A DNA stretch of 64,000 nucleotides from Pseudomonadota bacterium (GCA_023388175.1 JAEWGT010000002.1:138227-202226), one strand, 5' to 3'. Positions 32,750 through 41,639 are shown, counted from the stretch's first letter. Numbers and translations are program-made. The notes: generated from the letters alone by a model not told the origin.

Positions 32750-34396
32750 TCAGAACTCGTCCCAGTCATCGGCCAGCGCCGTATTGCCCGCAACACGCGG
32801 CGCGGACGCAGGTCTTGGCACCGATTTGCTTGCCGGCGCGACCGGTGCGGGCCTGGCGCCGAGCGGTTTACCGGCGACCTCTGCCGCAGGCATTACCTCC
32901 TGGCTCGTACGGAAAACGTCGATGATCCCGTCGAGATCATTGGCCTGGGCCTCGGTCTGCTCGATGGCGGCATTGGTTTCTTCCACCAGCGCCGCATTGT
33001 GCTGGGTCATCTCGTCCATCTGCCGCACGGCGACGCTGACCTCTTCAAGCGCCTTGGACTGGTTGCGATTTTCCGCCGCAATGGTTTCGATGAGCTGGGC
33101 GCTTTCTTCGGCGCCCGCCAGAATATCGAGCAGGACTTCGGCGGCCTGAGCCACGAGACGGCTGCCATTGCGCACTTCGCCCGCGCTGGTCTCGATCAGC
33201 GCCTTGACCTCGGACGAGGCATTGGCCGCGCTTTGCGCCAGTCGCCGCACTTCGACGGCCACCACGGCGAAGCCCTTGCCCGCCTCGCCCGCACGCGCCG
33301 CTTCGACCGAGGCGTTCAGCGCCAGCAGATTGGTCTGGAAGGCGATGTCGTCGATCATGCCGATAATGTTGGAAATCTTGGACGAGGAGGTCTCGATCGC
33401 ATCCATGGCCGCATTGGCCTGCGTCATCGCCTCGCCGCCATTGGTGGCATTGGACGCCACGGCCTGGGCCTTGTCATTGGCGGTCACGGCACGCTTGGCG
33501 TTTTCAACCACAGCAGACGACAATTGCTCGATGGCGGCGGCGGTCTGCTCGATCGTGGCAGCCTGCCGCGTCGTACGGTCGGCAAGATCATTGGCTCCGG
33601 CCAGGATTTCACCCGTTGCCGTCTTCAGCGACCCGGACGTCCGCTTGAGCCGGCCCACGATATCGGCCAGCCGCTCCACGACGGCATTGGTATCGGCTTT
33701 GATCTGGTCAAATTCCGGATCGAGCGCCTCCGTCACCCGGCTGGTGAGATCACCGGCCGCCACATCGCGCAGAACGGCACCGGTGGCGGCGACCGCCTTC
33801 TGGATCTTGGCGCGCGAGGTTTCCTCGACACAGCGCGCATCGGCACTGATCTTTTCGAAATAGGCGCTGACCCCGATATCGATATCGAGCATGATCACCT
33901 TGAGCAGCGTCACCAGCGTCTCCGCCATGGCGTCCGCATCGGACAGCACGGCATCACCATCGCGCGGCGTCATGCGCCCGAAACGCGACTTTTGCGGCCT
34001 GGTCGCCTCTGCCATCATGTCATGAACCACGCCCTTGACCAGCGTTTCCATGATCAGGCCATAGCCCCCGATATGCCAGCGCGGCTCCAGTCCGATCAGC
34101 GCATGACGCAGGCCAATTTTGCTGGATGAGGCATAGTAATCCGCGTCGAGCTGGCCACTGGAAATGGCGTCCCAATGGCCGGCCTGCTTGCTCTGTGCCC
34201 GGTTCATATGCGCCTTGTCATCGAAGAAACGCGCAACTTCGGGAACCGCGGCCAGCAGGCTGTAGAAGCGATCCAATGCCGGTTCGAGATGGGTTTTCAC
34301 CACCGGCTGGACCTCTGCCAGCCGGTCGCGTGCGGTCTCGTCCAGCCCCAGGAAATTCAGGCGGGTTTGCAGATGATCATGGTCGGACGAAGACAT
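32750..34396 (-). CDS. Globin-coupled chemoreceptor (heme-based aerotaxis type) with CheR tether
   Basis: A 548-residue soluble methyl-accepting chemotaxis protein. Residues 1 to about 160 form a protoglobin sensor with proximal heme histidine His98 in GLRHALIGLEPRW, as in HemAT. A HAMP-like linker (about 210-260) and an MCP signalling domain follow, with the hairpin tip IIGMIDDIAFQTNLLALNASVEAARAGEAGKGFAVVA. There is no transmembrane helix. The C-terminus ends DDWDEF, which fits the xWxxF pentapeptide used to tether CheR/CheB. A paralogue follows upstream on the same strand. The start at 34396 (MSSSDHD) gives the complete globin domain. Confidence 0.93.
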   Translation of the reverse strand: MSSSDHDHLQTRLNFLGLDETARDRLAEVQPVVKTHLEPALDRFYSLLAAVPEVARFFDDKAHMNRAQSKQAGHWDAISSGQLDADYYASSSKIGLRHALIGLEPRWHIGGYGLIMETLVKGVVHDMMAEATRPQKSRFGRMTPRDGDAVLSDADAMAETLVTLLKVIMLDIDIGVSAYFEKISADARCVEETSRAKIQKAVAATGAVLRDVAAGDLTSRVTEALDPEFDQIKADTNAVVERLADIVGRLKRTSGSLKTATGEILAGANDLADRTTRQAATIEQTAAAIEQLSSAVVENAKRAVTANDKAQAVASNATNGGEAMTQANAAMDAIETSSSKISNIIGMIDDIAFQTNLLALNASVEAARAGEAGKGFAVVAVEVRRLAQSAANASSEVKALIETSAGEVRNGSRLVAQAAEVLLDILAGAEESAQLIETIAAENRNQSKALEEVSVAVRQMDEMTQHNAALVEETNAAIEQTEAQANDLDGIIDVFRTSQEVMPAAEVAGKPLGARPAPVAPASKSVPRPASAPRVAGNTALADDWDEF

Positions 34397-34523
34397 AAAA
34401 CGAGGGCCCCCAGGCATTTGGACATGGAGCCGGACCAGATGGCCGCAGCTTGGATCACTCCCAGAGGGCTATCTGTTTATGGTTAAGTCTCCGTATATGG
34501 ACCGGCCTTTGTCGCAGCGCCCT

Positions 34524-36080
34524 TCAGCCCGCGGCTGCCAGCATGCGCATCTGCCGTGCCTCGCCCTTCTGGCGCTTCTCGGCATGCCCTTCGATACGGA
34601 AGATATCGACAATGCCATCCAGCGCCACCGCCTGGGACTCGGTCTGCTCGATGGCGGCGTTGATCTCCTCGACCAGCGCCGCATTGTGCTGGGTCATTTC
34701 GTCCATCTGCCGCACGGCGACACTGACTTCCTCGAGCGCTGCGGACTGGCTCTGGTTTTCCTGCGCAATCGTATTGATCAGCTGCGCGCTTTCCTCGGCG
34801 CCCGCAAGGATATCGAGCAGCATATCGGCGGCACGGGCAACCAGTTGACTGCCCGTGCGCACTTCTCCGGCGCTCGCTTCGATCAATGCCTTGACCTCAG
34901 ACGAGGCATTGGCCGCACTCTGTGCCAGCCGCCGCACCTCGACCGCAACCACGGCGAAGCCATTGCCCGCTTCCCCCGCCCTTGCCGCTTCCACCGAAGC
35001 GTTCAGCGCCAGAAGATTGGTCTGGAAGGCAATGTCGTCGATCAGCCCGATAATATTGGAAATCTTGGCCGAGGAGGCCTCTATGGCGCCCATGGCGCCA
35101 TTGGCCTCTTTTATTGCCACTCCACCATCGGTCGCGGTACGGGCCAGGGACTGCGCTCTGGCACTCGCATTTGATGCCCGTTTCGCATTCTCCACCACCG
35201 CCGTGGACAGTTGTTCGACTGAGGCGGCCGTTTCTTCGATGGTTGCGGCCTGCCGCGTGGTGCGTTCGCTGAGATCGTTGGCGCCCGACAGAATTTCTCC
35301 CGTGGCCGTGCGCAATGTCCGGGCCGTGCCCTTGAGCTGGCCGACAATGCCCGCCATCTTTTCGGCAACCCCATTGGTGTCGGTCTTTACGCTTTCGAAC
35401 TCGGCGTCCAGCGTTTCGGCAACCCGCGCAGTCAGGTCGCCCTGCGCCATATCCTTGAGCACGGCGCCCACCGCGCTGACTGCCTTTTCGATACGCGCCC
35501 TGGCCGCATCGTCGGCAGCCCGCGAATCCGCGGTCAACTTGTCGAAATAAGCACTGACGCCGATATCGATATCCAGCAGGATGGACTTGAATACCGCAAC
35601 CAATGCTCCGGCCATGGCATCGGCCTTTTCAAGCGTAACGTGGGGATCCACGGCCTGCCGGCCAAAACCGCGCCTTTGCGGCGTCAGCGCCTCGGCCATC
35701 AGATCCCGGACCAAACCCAGAACCAGGGTTTCCATGATCACGCCATAGCCCCCGATATGCCAGCGCGGCTCCAGCCCGATCTGGGCGTGGCGCAGGCCGA
35801 CACGGGTACTGGCCTGGAAATAGTTCTCGTCCAGCTGGCCGCTGGCAATAGCGTTCCAATGATCCATCTGCCGCGACTTGGCGCGATCCATCTGCGGCCT
35901 GCCATCAAAGAAGCTGTTGACCGCCGGCACGGTACCGATCTTGTCGTAAAACAGATCCAGCGCGGGCTCGAGATGCTTGCTGATGGTTGTTTGCGCGCCG
36001 GCGAGCCGGTTTCGGGCCGCCTCATCAAGGCCGATGAAATCAAGACGCGACTGCAGGCCGTCGTGGGAATAGACTGTCAT
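34524..36080 (-). CDS. Second globin-coupled chemoreceptor, without CheR tether
   Basis: A 518-residue paralogue of the receptor at 32750-34396, with the same order: protoglobin sensor (His98 in GLRHAQIGLEPRWHIGGYG), linker and MCP signalling domain (IIGLIDDIAFQTNLLALNASVEAARAGEAGNGFAVVA). The C-terminus ends in a Lys/Arg/Gln-rich tail (RQKGEARQMRMLAAAG) and has no aromatic pentapeptide, so adaptation enzymes would have to be supplied through neighbouring receptors. Tandem duplication is the likely origin. No chemotaxis operon is in the window. Confidence 0.93.
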   Translation of the reverse strand: MTVYSHDGLQSRLDFIGLDEAARNRLAGAQTTISKHLEPALDLFYDKIGTVPAVNSFFDGRPQMDRAKSRQMDHWNAIASGQLDENYFQASTRVGLRHAQIGLEPRWHIGGYGVIMETLVLGLVRDLMAEALTPQRRGFGRQAVDPHVTLEKADAMAGALVAVFKSILLDIDIGVSAYFDKLTADSRAADDAARARIEKAVSAVGAVLKDMAQGDLTARVAETLDAEFESVKTDTNGVAEKMAGIVGQLKGTARTLRTATGEILSGANDLSERTTRQAATIEETAASVEQLSTAVVENAKRASNASARAQSLARTATDGGVAIKEANGAMGAIEASSAKISNIIGLIDDIAFQTNLLALNASVEAARAGEAGNGFAVVAVEVRRLAQSAANASSEVKALIEASAGEVRTGSQLVARAADMLLDILAGAEESAQLINTIAQENQSQSAALEEVSVAVRQMDEMTQHNAALVEEINAAIEQTESQAVALDGIVDIFRIEGHAEKRQKGEARQMRMLAAAG

Positions 36081-36377
36081 AGGACTGAATCCTGACGCTT
36101 TTGAAAGCGGACAAATCCACCTATCAGGACTCCCAAATCCCGATCTGGATCAACGCTCAAACTGTAAACGAACATGGTAAATTTTCCGTCAATTGCTGCC
36201 ACAGATGAGTGCATTCCAGGGCCTTTACTGTTCAGATCCACGGACAACAAAAATACGAAGCGATCAGGATGACATTCGCTTTCAGAAAATCTTCCCCAAA
36301 AGAATTTCGCCCGGCAGGCTTAGTACAGCACTACCAGGCGAATAAGGATTTTTGCTAAGGGCGGAGCCTGATATGGC
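36081..36377. other. Gene-free stretch upstream of the chemoreceptor
   Basis: No convincing gene is seen. It is more AT-rich than the flanks and must contain the promoter of the minus-strand receptor. TTCGCC and GGCGAA form a weak 6-bp inverted repeat around 36310-36340. Confidence 0.5.
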
Positions 36378-36584
36378 TCAGTAATCGATCAGTTTCTTGT
36401 CGGGGTCATAGGGCTGGTCGCGGACAGTCCTGACCACCGCCTGACCACACCGCATCTTCTTGCTGACCGCATCATAGGCATAGGTGGGCCCGCCATGTAA
36501 TTGCCAGCCCTCAGACAGTGCCTTGGTGACCTTATGACAGAAAGCGCTGTCATCTTCGCCGGTCAGAAACCTGTAAACCTGCAT
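36378..36584 (-). CDS. DUF1737 domain protein
   Basis: A 68-residue protein starting MQVYRFLTGEDDSAFCHKVTKALSEGWQLHGGPTYAYD, which is the DUF1737 signature (a short alpha/beta unit with a GWxLxGxP core). These small cytoplasmic proteins have no assigned role. The ATG at 36584 has GGGG 7-10 bases upstream; an in-frame ATG 12 bases earlier is possible. It is divergent from the carbonic anhydrase gene. Confidence 0.8.
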   Translation of the reverse strand: MQVYRFLTGEDDSAFCHKVTKALSEGWQLHGGPTYAYDAVSKKMRCGQAVVRTVRDQPYDPDKKLIDY

Positions 36585-36655
36585 CGAATACCCCAATTGT
36601 TAGCAGTCATAACCTGATGATTGATTATATCGCCTCTTAGCGCTAATCGAGATCC

Positions 36656-37294
36656 ATGCACAGCTTTCCTCAGCACCTGCTCGACGGCTACGCCAATTTC
36701 ATGTCCGGGCGATATACGCGCGAACGCGAGCGTTATCGTGAACTGGCATCGGCCGGCCAGAAACCCACCACCCTCATGATCGCCTGTTGCGACAGCCGCG
36801 CGGCGCCCGAAATGATCTTCGACTCGGGACCCGGCGAGCTTTTCGTCCTGAGGAACGTCGCCAATCTGGTGCCGACCTATCAACCCGATGGCGGCCAGCA
36901 TGGCACATCGGCGGCGATAGAATTCGCCGTCAAGGCGCTCGCCATCACCAATATCGTGGTCATGGGGCATGGACGGTGCGGCGGCATTCACGCCGCGCTC
37001 AATCCCGACAAGACCCCGCTCGACGATGGCGACTTCATCGGCAAATGGCTGACCATGCTGGGCGACCTCCCCGCACAGGTCGGACAGAACAGCCTGATGA
37101 CTGCCACCGAGCGACAGACGGCAATGGAACGCATTTCGATCCGCAATTCCATCCGCAACCTGCGCACCTTCCCCTATGTCGCGGCGCTGGAGGCCGACGG
37201 CAAGCTGGCCCTGCACGGCGCCTGGTTCGATATTTCCGGCGGCGAGCTCTGGGTAATGGACGAAACCGGCGATTTCATCCGCCCCGGTATTTGA
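36656..37294 (+). CDS. Beta-class carbonic anhydrase
   Basis: A 212-residue zinc enzyme that interconverts CO2 and bicarbonate. Zinc ligands Cys44 (CCDSR, with Asp46 and Arg48 as the catalytic dyad), His105 and Cys108 (HGRCGG) are all present. Length and sequence fit the plant-type/Can branch of beta carbonic anhydrases. It could feed bicarbonate to pyruvate carboxylase. It is followed by an intrinsic terminator. Confidence 0.94.
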   Translation: MHSFPQHLLDGYANFMSGRYTRERERYRELASAGQKPTTLMIACCDSRAAPEMIFDSGPGELFVLRNVANLVPTYQPDGGQHGTSAAIEFAVKALAITNIVVMGHGRCGGIHAALNPDKTPLDDGDFIGKWLTMLGDLPAQVGQNSLMTATERQTAMERISIRNSIRNLRTFPYVAALEADGKLALHGAWFDISGGELWVMDETGDFIRPGI

Positions 37295-37318
37295 AAACGG
37301 TGCAGATTTCGCAATCCG

Positions 37319-37346
37319 AATGCCGCCTCCGGGCGGCATTTTCTTT
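37319..37346 (+). terminator. Rho-independent terminator of the carbonic anhydrase gene
   Basis: AATGCCGCC-tccg-GGCGGCATT is a perfect 9-bp stem followed by TTCTTT. Confidence 0.88.
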
Positions 37347-37503
37347 GGCGCAAGCAAAGTCGCCACGCCGATGCCATGAAACTGCACTTTGCGCGCCACG
37401 ATCGTGAACAGCTCTGAGCCTCGTTTATCGGCGTTTCATCCTCTCGCATCGCCGATCACAACTTCGAGAGCATAGGAAATCCTGTGCTTCGGCCCTGCCT
37501 CCA

Positions 37504-37519
37504 AATTGTCCCGACAATT
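37504..37519. promoter_or_regulatory. Candidate operator upstream of the first EF-hand gene
   Basis: AATTGTC-cc-GACAATT is a perfect 7-bp inverted repeat in the roughly 300-base gene-free stretch between the carbonic anhydrase terminator and the EF-hand gene, about 135 bases before that gene's ATG. Nothing else is recognisable in this stretch. Confidence 0.3.
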
Positions 37520-37654
37520 GTCCGCCAGCGCCAAGGTCACGGCCATCCGGGGCCACAATGGGCAGCGATTGTCTGTCTCGCAGATCGCCGGAGAGTGATC
37601 TGCCGGTGCCCCAGGGCGCCGCTTCCTCCCAAAGTCAACATGGAGCTAACTCCC

Positions 37655-37903
37655 ATGAAGAAGATCATCCTGACGTCCCTCTTTGCTCTCGGCCTGTCCA
37701 CCGCGGCCATGGCGCAGGCAGCCACCGACTTCGTGTCGGTCGACACCGATGCCAGCGGCGGCGTTTCCTATGCTGAAGCCGTGGTCGCCTGGCCCGATCT
37801 GACTGAAGAGGCGTTTGCTGCCGCCGATGTGGATGGCAATGGCGAACTCTCGGCTGAAGAATATGACGCGCTCGTCGCGGCTTCCGCCACCCCGGCCAGC
37901 TAA
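37655..37903 (+). CDS. Small exported EF-hand protein
   Basis: An 82-residue protein with signal peptide MKKIILTSLFALGLSTAAMA (cleavage likely after AMA or AQA) and two EF-hand loops, DTDASGGVSYAE and DVDGNGELSAEE, with calcium ligands at positions 1, 3, 5, 9 and 12. It is probably a periplasmic or secreted calcium-binding protein. GGAG lies 9 bases before the ATG at 37655. A similar gene follows. Confidence 0.85.
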   Translation: MKKIILTSLFALGLSTAAMAQAATDFVSVDTDASGGVSYAEAVVAWPDLTEEAFAAADVDGNGELSAEEYDALVAASATPAS

Positions 37904-37935
37904 GGCCATTCTATCCGGCAACGGATAGTTCAGCC

Positions 37936-37975
37936 GGCCACTCCGAACGTCCCCGGAGTGGCCGCGGCTTTTCTT
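37936..37975 (+). terminator. Terminator between the two EF-hand genes
   Basis: GGCCACTCCG / CGGAGTGGCC is a perfect 10-bp stem with an 8-base loop, followed by GCGGC and then TTTTCTT. Confidence 0.75.
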
Positions 37976-38015
37976 AATCTTGTGGGGTGTGTCCACCCCG
38001 AATCTGGAGACTTTC

Positions 38016-38324
38016 ATGCGCAGGATTGCCCTGGGCCTTTTCGCCCTGACACTTGCCGCGTCCACCGCCATGGCGCAGACCCCGCTCACCTTTGCGGAGG
38101 TCGATATCGATGGCAATGGCGAGCTCAGCTACGAGGAGCTCATTGCCGTCTGGCCCGACCTGACCCAAGAGGAGTTCGATCGCGCCGATGTCAATATGAG
38201 TGGCGGCCTCAGCCCCGACGAGCTCAACGCGCTCCAGCCCTCCACCCTGCCGGCGCCGGAGGCGGCGCCACCCGCCCTTAATGGCGGCGACATGCTTGAG
38301 CCGCAGACACTGCCCGGCCAGTAG
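38016..38324 (+). CDS. Second small exported EF-hand protein
   Basis: A 102-residue paralogue of the preceding gene: signal peptide ending TAMAQ, EF-hand loops DIDGNGELSYEE and DVNMSGGLSPDE, and the shared block AVWPDLTQEEFDRADV between them. It has an extra Pro/Ala-rich C-terminal tail of about 30 residues. GGAGA precedes the ATG at 38016. Because a terminator separates the two genes, they may be expressed independently. Confidence 0.85.
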   Translation: MRRIALGLFALTLAASTAMAQTPLTFAEVDIDGNGELSYEELIAVWPDLTQEEFDRADVNMSGGLSPDELNALQPSTLPAPEAAPPALNGGDMLEPQTLPGQ

Positions 38325-38361
38325 GAATTTCAGGGGTCGCCATCCGGCGGCCCTTTTGCCT

Positions 38362-39243
38362 TTAATCCAGACGGATCGGCGGCTCGCTTTTTCTCGCCTT
38401 CTTCAGCGTCACGATCAGGCCTGCGATCACCAGCAACGCACCGGCGATCTCGACCGGCGTCACCACTTCCCCCAGCACCAGATAGCCCGACGCCAGCCCG
38501 GTGATTGGCACCAGCAGCGTGAACGGCGCCACGATCGACGCCGGATGCCGGCCCAGCAGCCAGCTCCATATTGCGCCGCCCAAAAGGGTTGCCGGATAGG
38601 CCAGAAAGGCGATCAGCCCCGCATCGGACCACGAAAAACCGGCAAGAGCCGACGTGATGGCGGGCCAGCCCTCGGTCAGCAGCGATAGCATGAACAGCGG
38701 TATTGGCGCCGCCAACGCGCCCCAGACGGTAAAGGCCACGGCATTGACCTTGCCCGCCTTCTTGGTCAGCACATTGGCCAGGCCCCAGCTGATGGCCGCG
38801 AGCAGGGTCAGCGACAGCGGCAACAGGCCCGCGCCTTCGATCCGCTCACTGGCAATCACCGCAATGCCGCCAAAGGCTACGGCAGCACCCATCACCTGGA
38901 ACCGGCTCGGACGCTCGCCCAACAGCAGGAAAGCCAGCATCATGGTGAAGAAGGCCTGGGTCTGCAGCACGATGGAGGACAGGCCGGCCGGCATGCCCCA
39001 GGCCATGGAGAGATTGAGGAAGGCGTAGAGTGCAAAGCCGAAGCTGAGGCCGAAACCGACGACGATCCACCAGGGCGCTTTCGGCGGTCTGACAAAGAAC
39101 ACGGCGGGAATAGCCGCGGCAGCGAACCGCAAGGCCGCCGCGAGAATCGGCGGCAGCGCCTCGACGCTCAGTTTGATGACAACGAAATTGAAGCCCCAGA
39201 TGGACACGACCAAGAGGGCCAGAAGAATGTGACGAAAGGGCAT
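38362..39243 (-). CDS. EamA family drug/metabolite exporter, downstream copy
   Basis: A 293-residue inner-membrane protein with ten predicted helices in two EamA repeats. It starts MPFRHILLALLVVSIWGFNFVVIKLSVEALPP and has the second-repeat hallmark GLANVLTKKAG. EamA/YdeD-like proteins export O-acetylserine, cysteine pathway metabolites or other small amines. Its ATG shares one base with the TGA of the preceding gene (TGATG), so the two exporters are coupled and may function together. Confidence 0.85.
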   Translation of the reverse strand: MPFRHILLALLVVSIWGFNFVVIKLSVEALPPILAAALRFAAAAIPAVFFVRPPKAPWWIVVGFGLSFGFALYAFLNLSMAWGMPAGLSSIVLQTQAFFTMMLAFLLLGERPSRFQVMGAAVAFGGIAVIASERIEGAGLLPLSLTLLAAISWGLANVLTKKAGKVNAVAFTVWGALAAPIPLFMLSLLTEGWPAITSALAGFSWSDAGLIAFLAYPATLLGGAIWSWLLGRHPASIVAPFTLLVPITGLASGYLVLGEVVTPVEIAGALLVIAGLIVTLKKARKSEPPIRLD

Positions 39244-40124
39244 CAGACAGCTGGCCTGCGTTTGATGAGGCGAGGGCCGAAGACATTGATGGCAAGACCG
39301 GCGAAAACCAGCGCACTGCCGGCCACCTCTATGGACGTGATGATTTCTCCTGCCAGCAGAAATGCAAAGCCAATGCCGAAGACCGGAACCAGCAATGAAA
39401 ACGGCGCGATGAGGCCCGCAGGATAGCGCTTGAGCAGATAGCTCCAGAGGCCAAAGCCGAGAAGCGTGGCCGCATAGCCATTGAACAGCACGACCCCGAC
39501 GCTCCTGAGGCTGAAATGGCTGAGGGCCGCGCCAATCGCCATTGGCCCTTCGATGAGCAGCGACAGCCCCACAAGTGGGATGATGGGCACGAGGCTCCCC
39601 CAGACCACGAAGGACAGCATGTCGATCTGCCCCGCCTTCTTGGAGGCGATATTGCCCACGCCCCAGAAAAAGGCGGCCAGCAAAACCATCGCCAGCGGCA
39701 CGAGAGCGGCTATCTCGAAACGCTCGGTGGCGATGACACCGATGCCGGCAATCGCCACACAGGCCCCGAGCACCTGCACCGGTCCCAGTCGTTCCCCGAG
39801 AAACACCATGGCCAGGGCGAAGGTGAAAAAGGCCTGGGTCTGGATGATCAGCGAGGCCAGTCCGGCAGGCAGGCCCAACTTGATCGCCGAGAACAACAGC
39901 CCGAACTGGGCAAAGCCGATGGCCAGGCCATAGACCAGGAGCGTGCTGGCCTTCACCCGTGGCCGTCTGACGAAAAATACCATTGGCAATGCCGCGCACA
40001 GATAGCGCAAAGCCGTCAGAAAGAGCGGAGGAACCTCCTCCACGCCCCACTTGATCATCACGAAATTGAGGCCCCAGACCAGAACGACGAGCAACGCCAG
40101 GCAGAGATCACGGAGCGAAAGCAT
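39243..40124 (-). CDS. EamA family drug/metabolite exporter, upstream copy
   Basis: Also exactly 293 residues, with the same two-repeat layout (MLSLRDLCLALLVVLVWGLNFVMIKWGVEEVPPLF; GVGNIASKKAGQIDMLSFVVWGSLVP). It is clearly paralogous to the downstream copy. I choose the ATG at 40124, where the first helix begins; a longer open frame upstream is rich in Arg/Gly and unlike the family. Confidence 0.85.
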   Translation of the reverse strand: MLSLRDLCLALLVVLVWGLNFVMIKWGVEEVPPLFLTALRYLCAALPMVFFVRRPRVKASTLLVYGLAIGFAQFGLLFSAIKLGLPAGLASLIIQTQAFFTFALAMVFLGERLGPVQVLGACVAIAGIGVIATERFEIAALVPLAMVLLAAFFWGVGNIASKKAGQIDMLSFVVWGSLVPIIPLVGLSLLIEGPMAIGAALSHFSLRSVGVVLFNGYAATLLGFGLWSYLLKRYPAGLIAPFSLLVPVFGIGFAFLLAGEIITSIEVAGSALVFAGLAINVFGPRLIKRRPAV

Positions 40125-40283
40125 AGGATGTCCAGATGGCCGGCGCGCACCTGTCGCCGGCCTTGACGCAAGCCATCTCAGGATTTGCCCGGCTTCGCAA
40201 GCCGGATGGCCAGGCTTTCGTCCTGCTGCATGAAGCCAGCTGATCCTGCCCTCAGCCAAGGGCAGGATCGGGTCAGTTCGGGA

Positions 40284-41324
40284 TCAGGCTGCCTTGCGGG
40301 CCACGAAACCCTTTTCGATCAGGGCTTCGGCGATCTGGATCGTATTGAGCGCCGCGCCCTTGCGCAGATTGTCCGAGACCACCCACATGGCGATGCCGTT
40401 CTCGACCGTCACATCTTCGCGGATGCGGCTGACATAGGTGTCATATTCACCCACCGTCTCGACCGGGGTCGCGTAGCCACCGGCCTCACGCTTGTCGAGC
40501 ACGGATATGCCGGGCGCATCCCGCAGGGCGTCGCGCGCTTCATCGGCGCTGATCGGGTTCTCGAACTCGATATTGACGGCCTCGGAATGGCCGACAAACA
40601 CCGGCACGCGCACAGCTGTGCAGGTCACCTTGATCTTGGGGTCGAGAATCTTCTTGGTTTCGGCCAGCACCTTCCATTCTTCCTTGGTGTAGCCGTCTTC
40701 CATGAACACATCGATATGCGGGATGACGTTGAAGGCGATCTGCTTGGGGAACTTCTGCGGGCTCGGGCTGTCATTGACGAAAATGCCCTTGGTCTGGTTC
40801 CACAGCTCATCCACGCCTTCCTTGCCCGCGCCGGACACCGACTGATAGGTCGAGACGACGACGCGCTTGATCCTGGCGGCATCGTGAAGGGGCTTCAGCG
40901 CCACGACCAGCTGGGCGGTCGAACAATTGGGATTGGCGATAATGCCGGTGCGCTTGGGGTCGGCCAGCCAGCGATCGAGCACATGCCCGTTCACTTCCGG
41001 CACGATCAGCGGCACATCAGAGTGGTAACGCCAATAGGAGGAATTATCGATCACGATCGCGCCCGCTGCGGCAATCCTGGGCGCCCATTCCTTGGAAATG
41101 GAGCCGCCCGCCGACATGATGGCGAAATCCACTGTCGAGAAATCGAAATGCTGCAGGTCCTTTGCCTTCAGCACCTTGTCGCCGAACGACAATTCCTTGC
41201 CGATCGAGCGGGAAGAAGCCAGCGCTATGACTTCGTCAGCCGGAAAATTACGCTCGGCCAGAATGTTGAGAACCTCGCGGCCCACATTCCCTGTGGCCCC
41301 GACGACAGCGACGCGATAACCCAT
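40284..41324 (-). CDS. asd: Aspartate-semialdehyde dehydrogenase
   Basis: Asd reduces aspartyl phosphate to aspartate semialdehyde, the branch point to lysine/diaminopimelate, threonine and methionine. The 346-residue protein has the NADP motif VVGATGNVG, the catalytic Cys134 in NPNCST, and the active-site block VVSTYQSVSGAGKEG; a later conserved histidine is in VGHSEAVN. The ATG at 41324 is preceded by a leader of roughly 200 bases that appears to encode a small Met/Thr/Lys-ended peptide. Confidence 0.96.
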   Translation of the reverse strand: MGYRVAVVGATGNVGREVLNILAERNFPADEVIALASSRSIGKELSFGDKVLKAKDLQHFDFSTVDFAIMSAGGSISKEWAPRIAAAGAIVIDNSSYWRYHSDVPLIVPEVNGHVLDRWLADPKRTGIIANPNCSTAQLVVALKPLHDAARIKRVVVSTYQSVSGAGKEGVDELWNQTKGIFVNDSPSPQKFPKQIAFNVIPHIDVFMEDGYTKEEWKVLAETKKILDPKIKVTCTAVRVPVFVGHSEAVNIEFENPISADEARDALRDAPGISVLDKREAGGYATPVETVGEYDTYVSRIREDVTVENGIAMWVVSDNLRKGAALNTIQIAEALIEKGFVARKAA

Positions 41325-41358
41325 TTGAACTCCAGTCCCTTACCATTTCCGCCCCCCG

Positions 41359-41420
41359 CGCATCGATGAAACGATGCGGCCGTGTCTTGTGCCTCTCCCC
41401 GTCGGGAGTGCGACCCGGGG
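41359..41420 (-). promoter_or_regulatory. Paired hairpins between the putative leader peptide and asd
   Basis: Two inverted repeats occur between the leader stop codon and the asd start: CCCCG...CGGGG with an inner TCG...CGA pair (41397-41420) and CGCATCG...CGATGCG (41359-41378). CCGGGG within the leader coding part could alternatively pair with CCCCGG after it. No T-run follows, so a translational or Rho-type switch is more likely than a classical attenuator. Confidence 0.4.
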
Positions 41421-41427
41421 AAAAGCG

Positions 41428-41520
41428 TCAGGCGGTTTTGGTGGTTTTAGTCATGGGCGCAGCGCCCCCGGCGACGAGCCGGGTGGAGGCGGAGGCAGCA
41501 ATGGAGCCGGTGCGAACCAT
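41428..41520 (-). CDS. Putative asd leader peptide (30 residues)
   Basis: This frame lies upstream of asd on the same strand and starts MVRTGSIAASAS; its last eight residues are MTKTTKTA before TGA. Met, Thr and Lys are the three end products made from the product of Asd, and the run M-T-K-T-T-K-T would slow ribosomes when any is scarce. AGGAAG lies 12 bases before the ATG, a long spacing. A good promoter stands just upstream. Evidence is the composition, position and downstream hairpins; translation is not proven. Confidence 0.45.
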   Translation of the reverse strand: MVRTGSIAASASTRLVAGGAAPMTKTTKTA

Positions 41521-41555
41521 GACGAATGAATGCTTCCTATGGAAAAGCAGGACTT

Positions 41556-41583
41556 CTCATACGCTTATATAGGAAAGAGTCAA
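41556..41583 (-). promoter_or_regulatory. Candidate promoter of the asd leader
   Basis: On the minus strand TTGACT (41578-41583) and TATGAG (41556-41561) are separated by 16 bases, close to the sigma-70 consensus. It would place transcription start about 30 bases before the leader peptide. Confidence 0.5.
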
Positions 41584-41639
41584 TGCGCTTGCTCCCGTGC
41601 GGCCGGACGGGTAGGCCTGCCGTGACGAAAGGATCACAC

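Noticed and set aside
41366..41572. 68-residue plus-strand frame upstream of the HI0933-type gene
   Set aside because: No ribosome site; it is opposite the asd leader region, whose promoter and frame are better supported.
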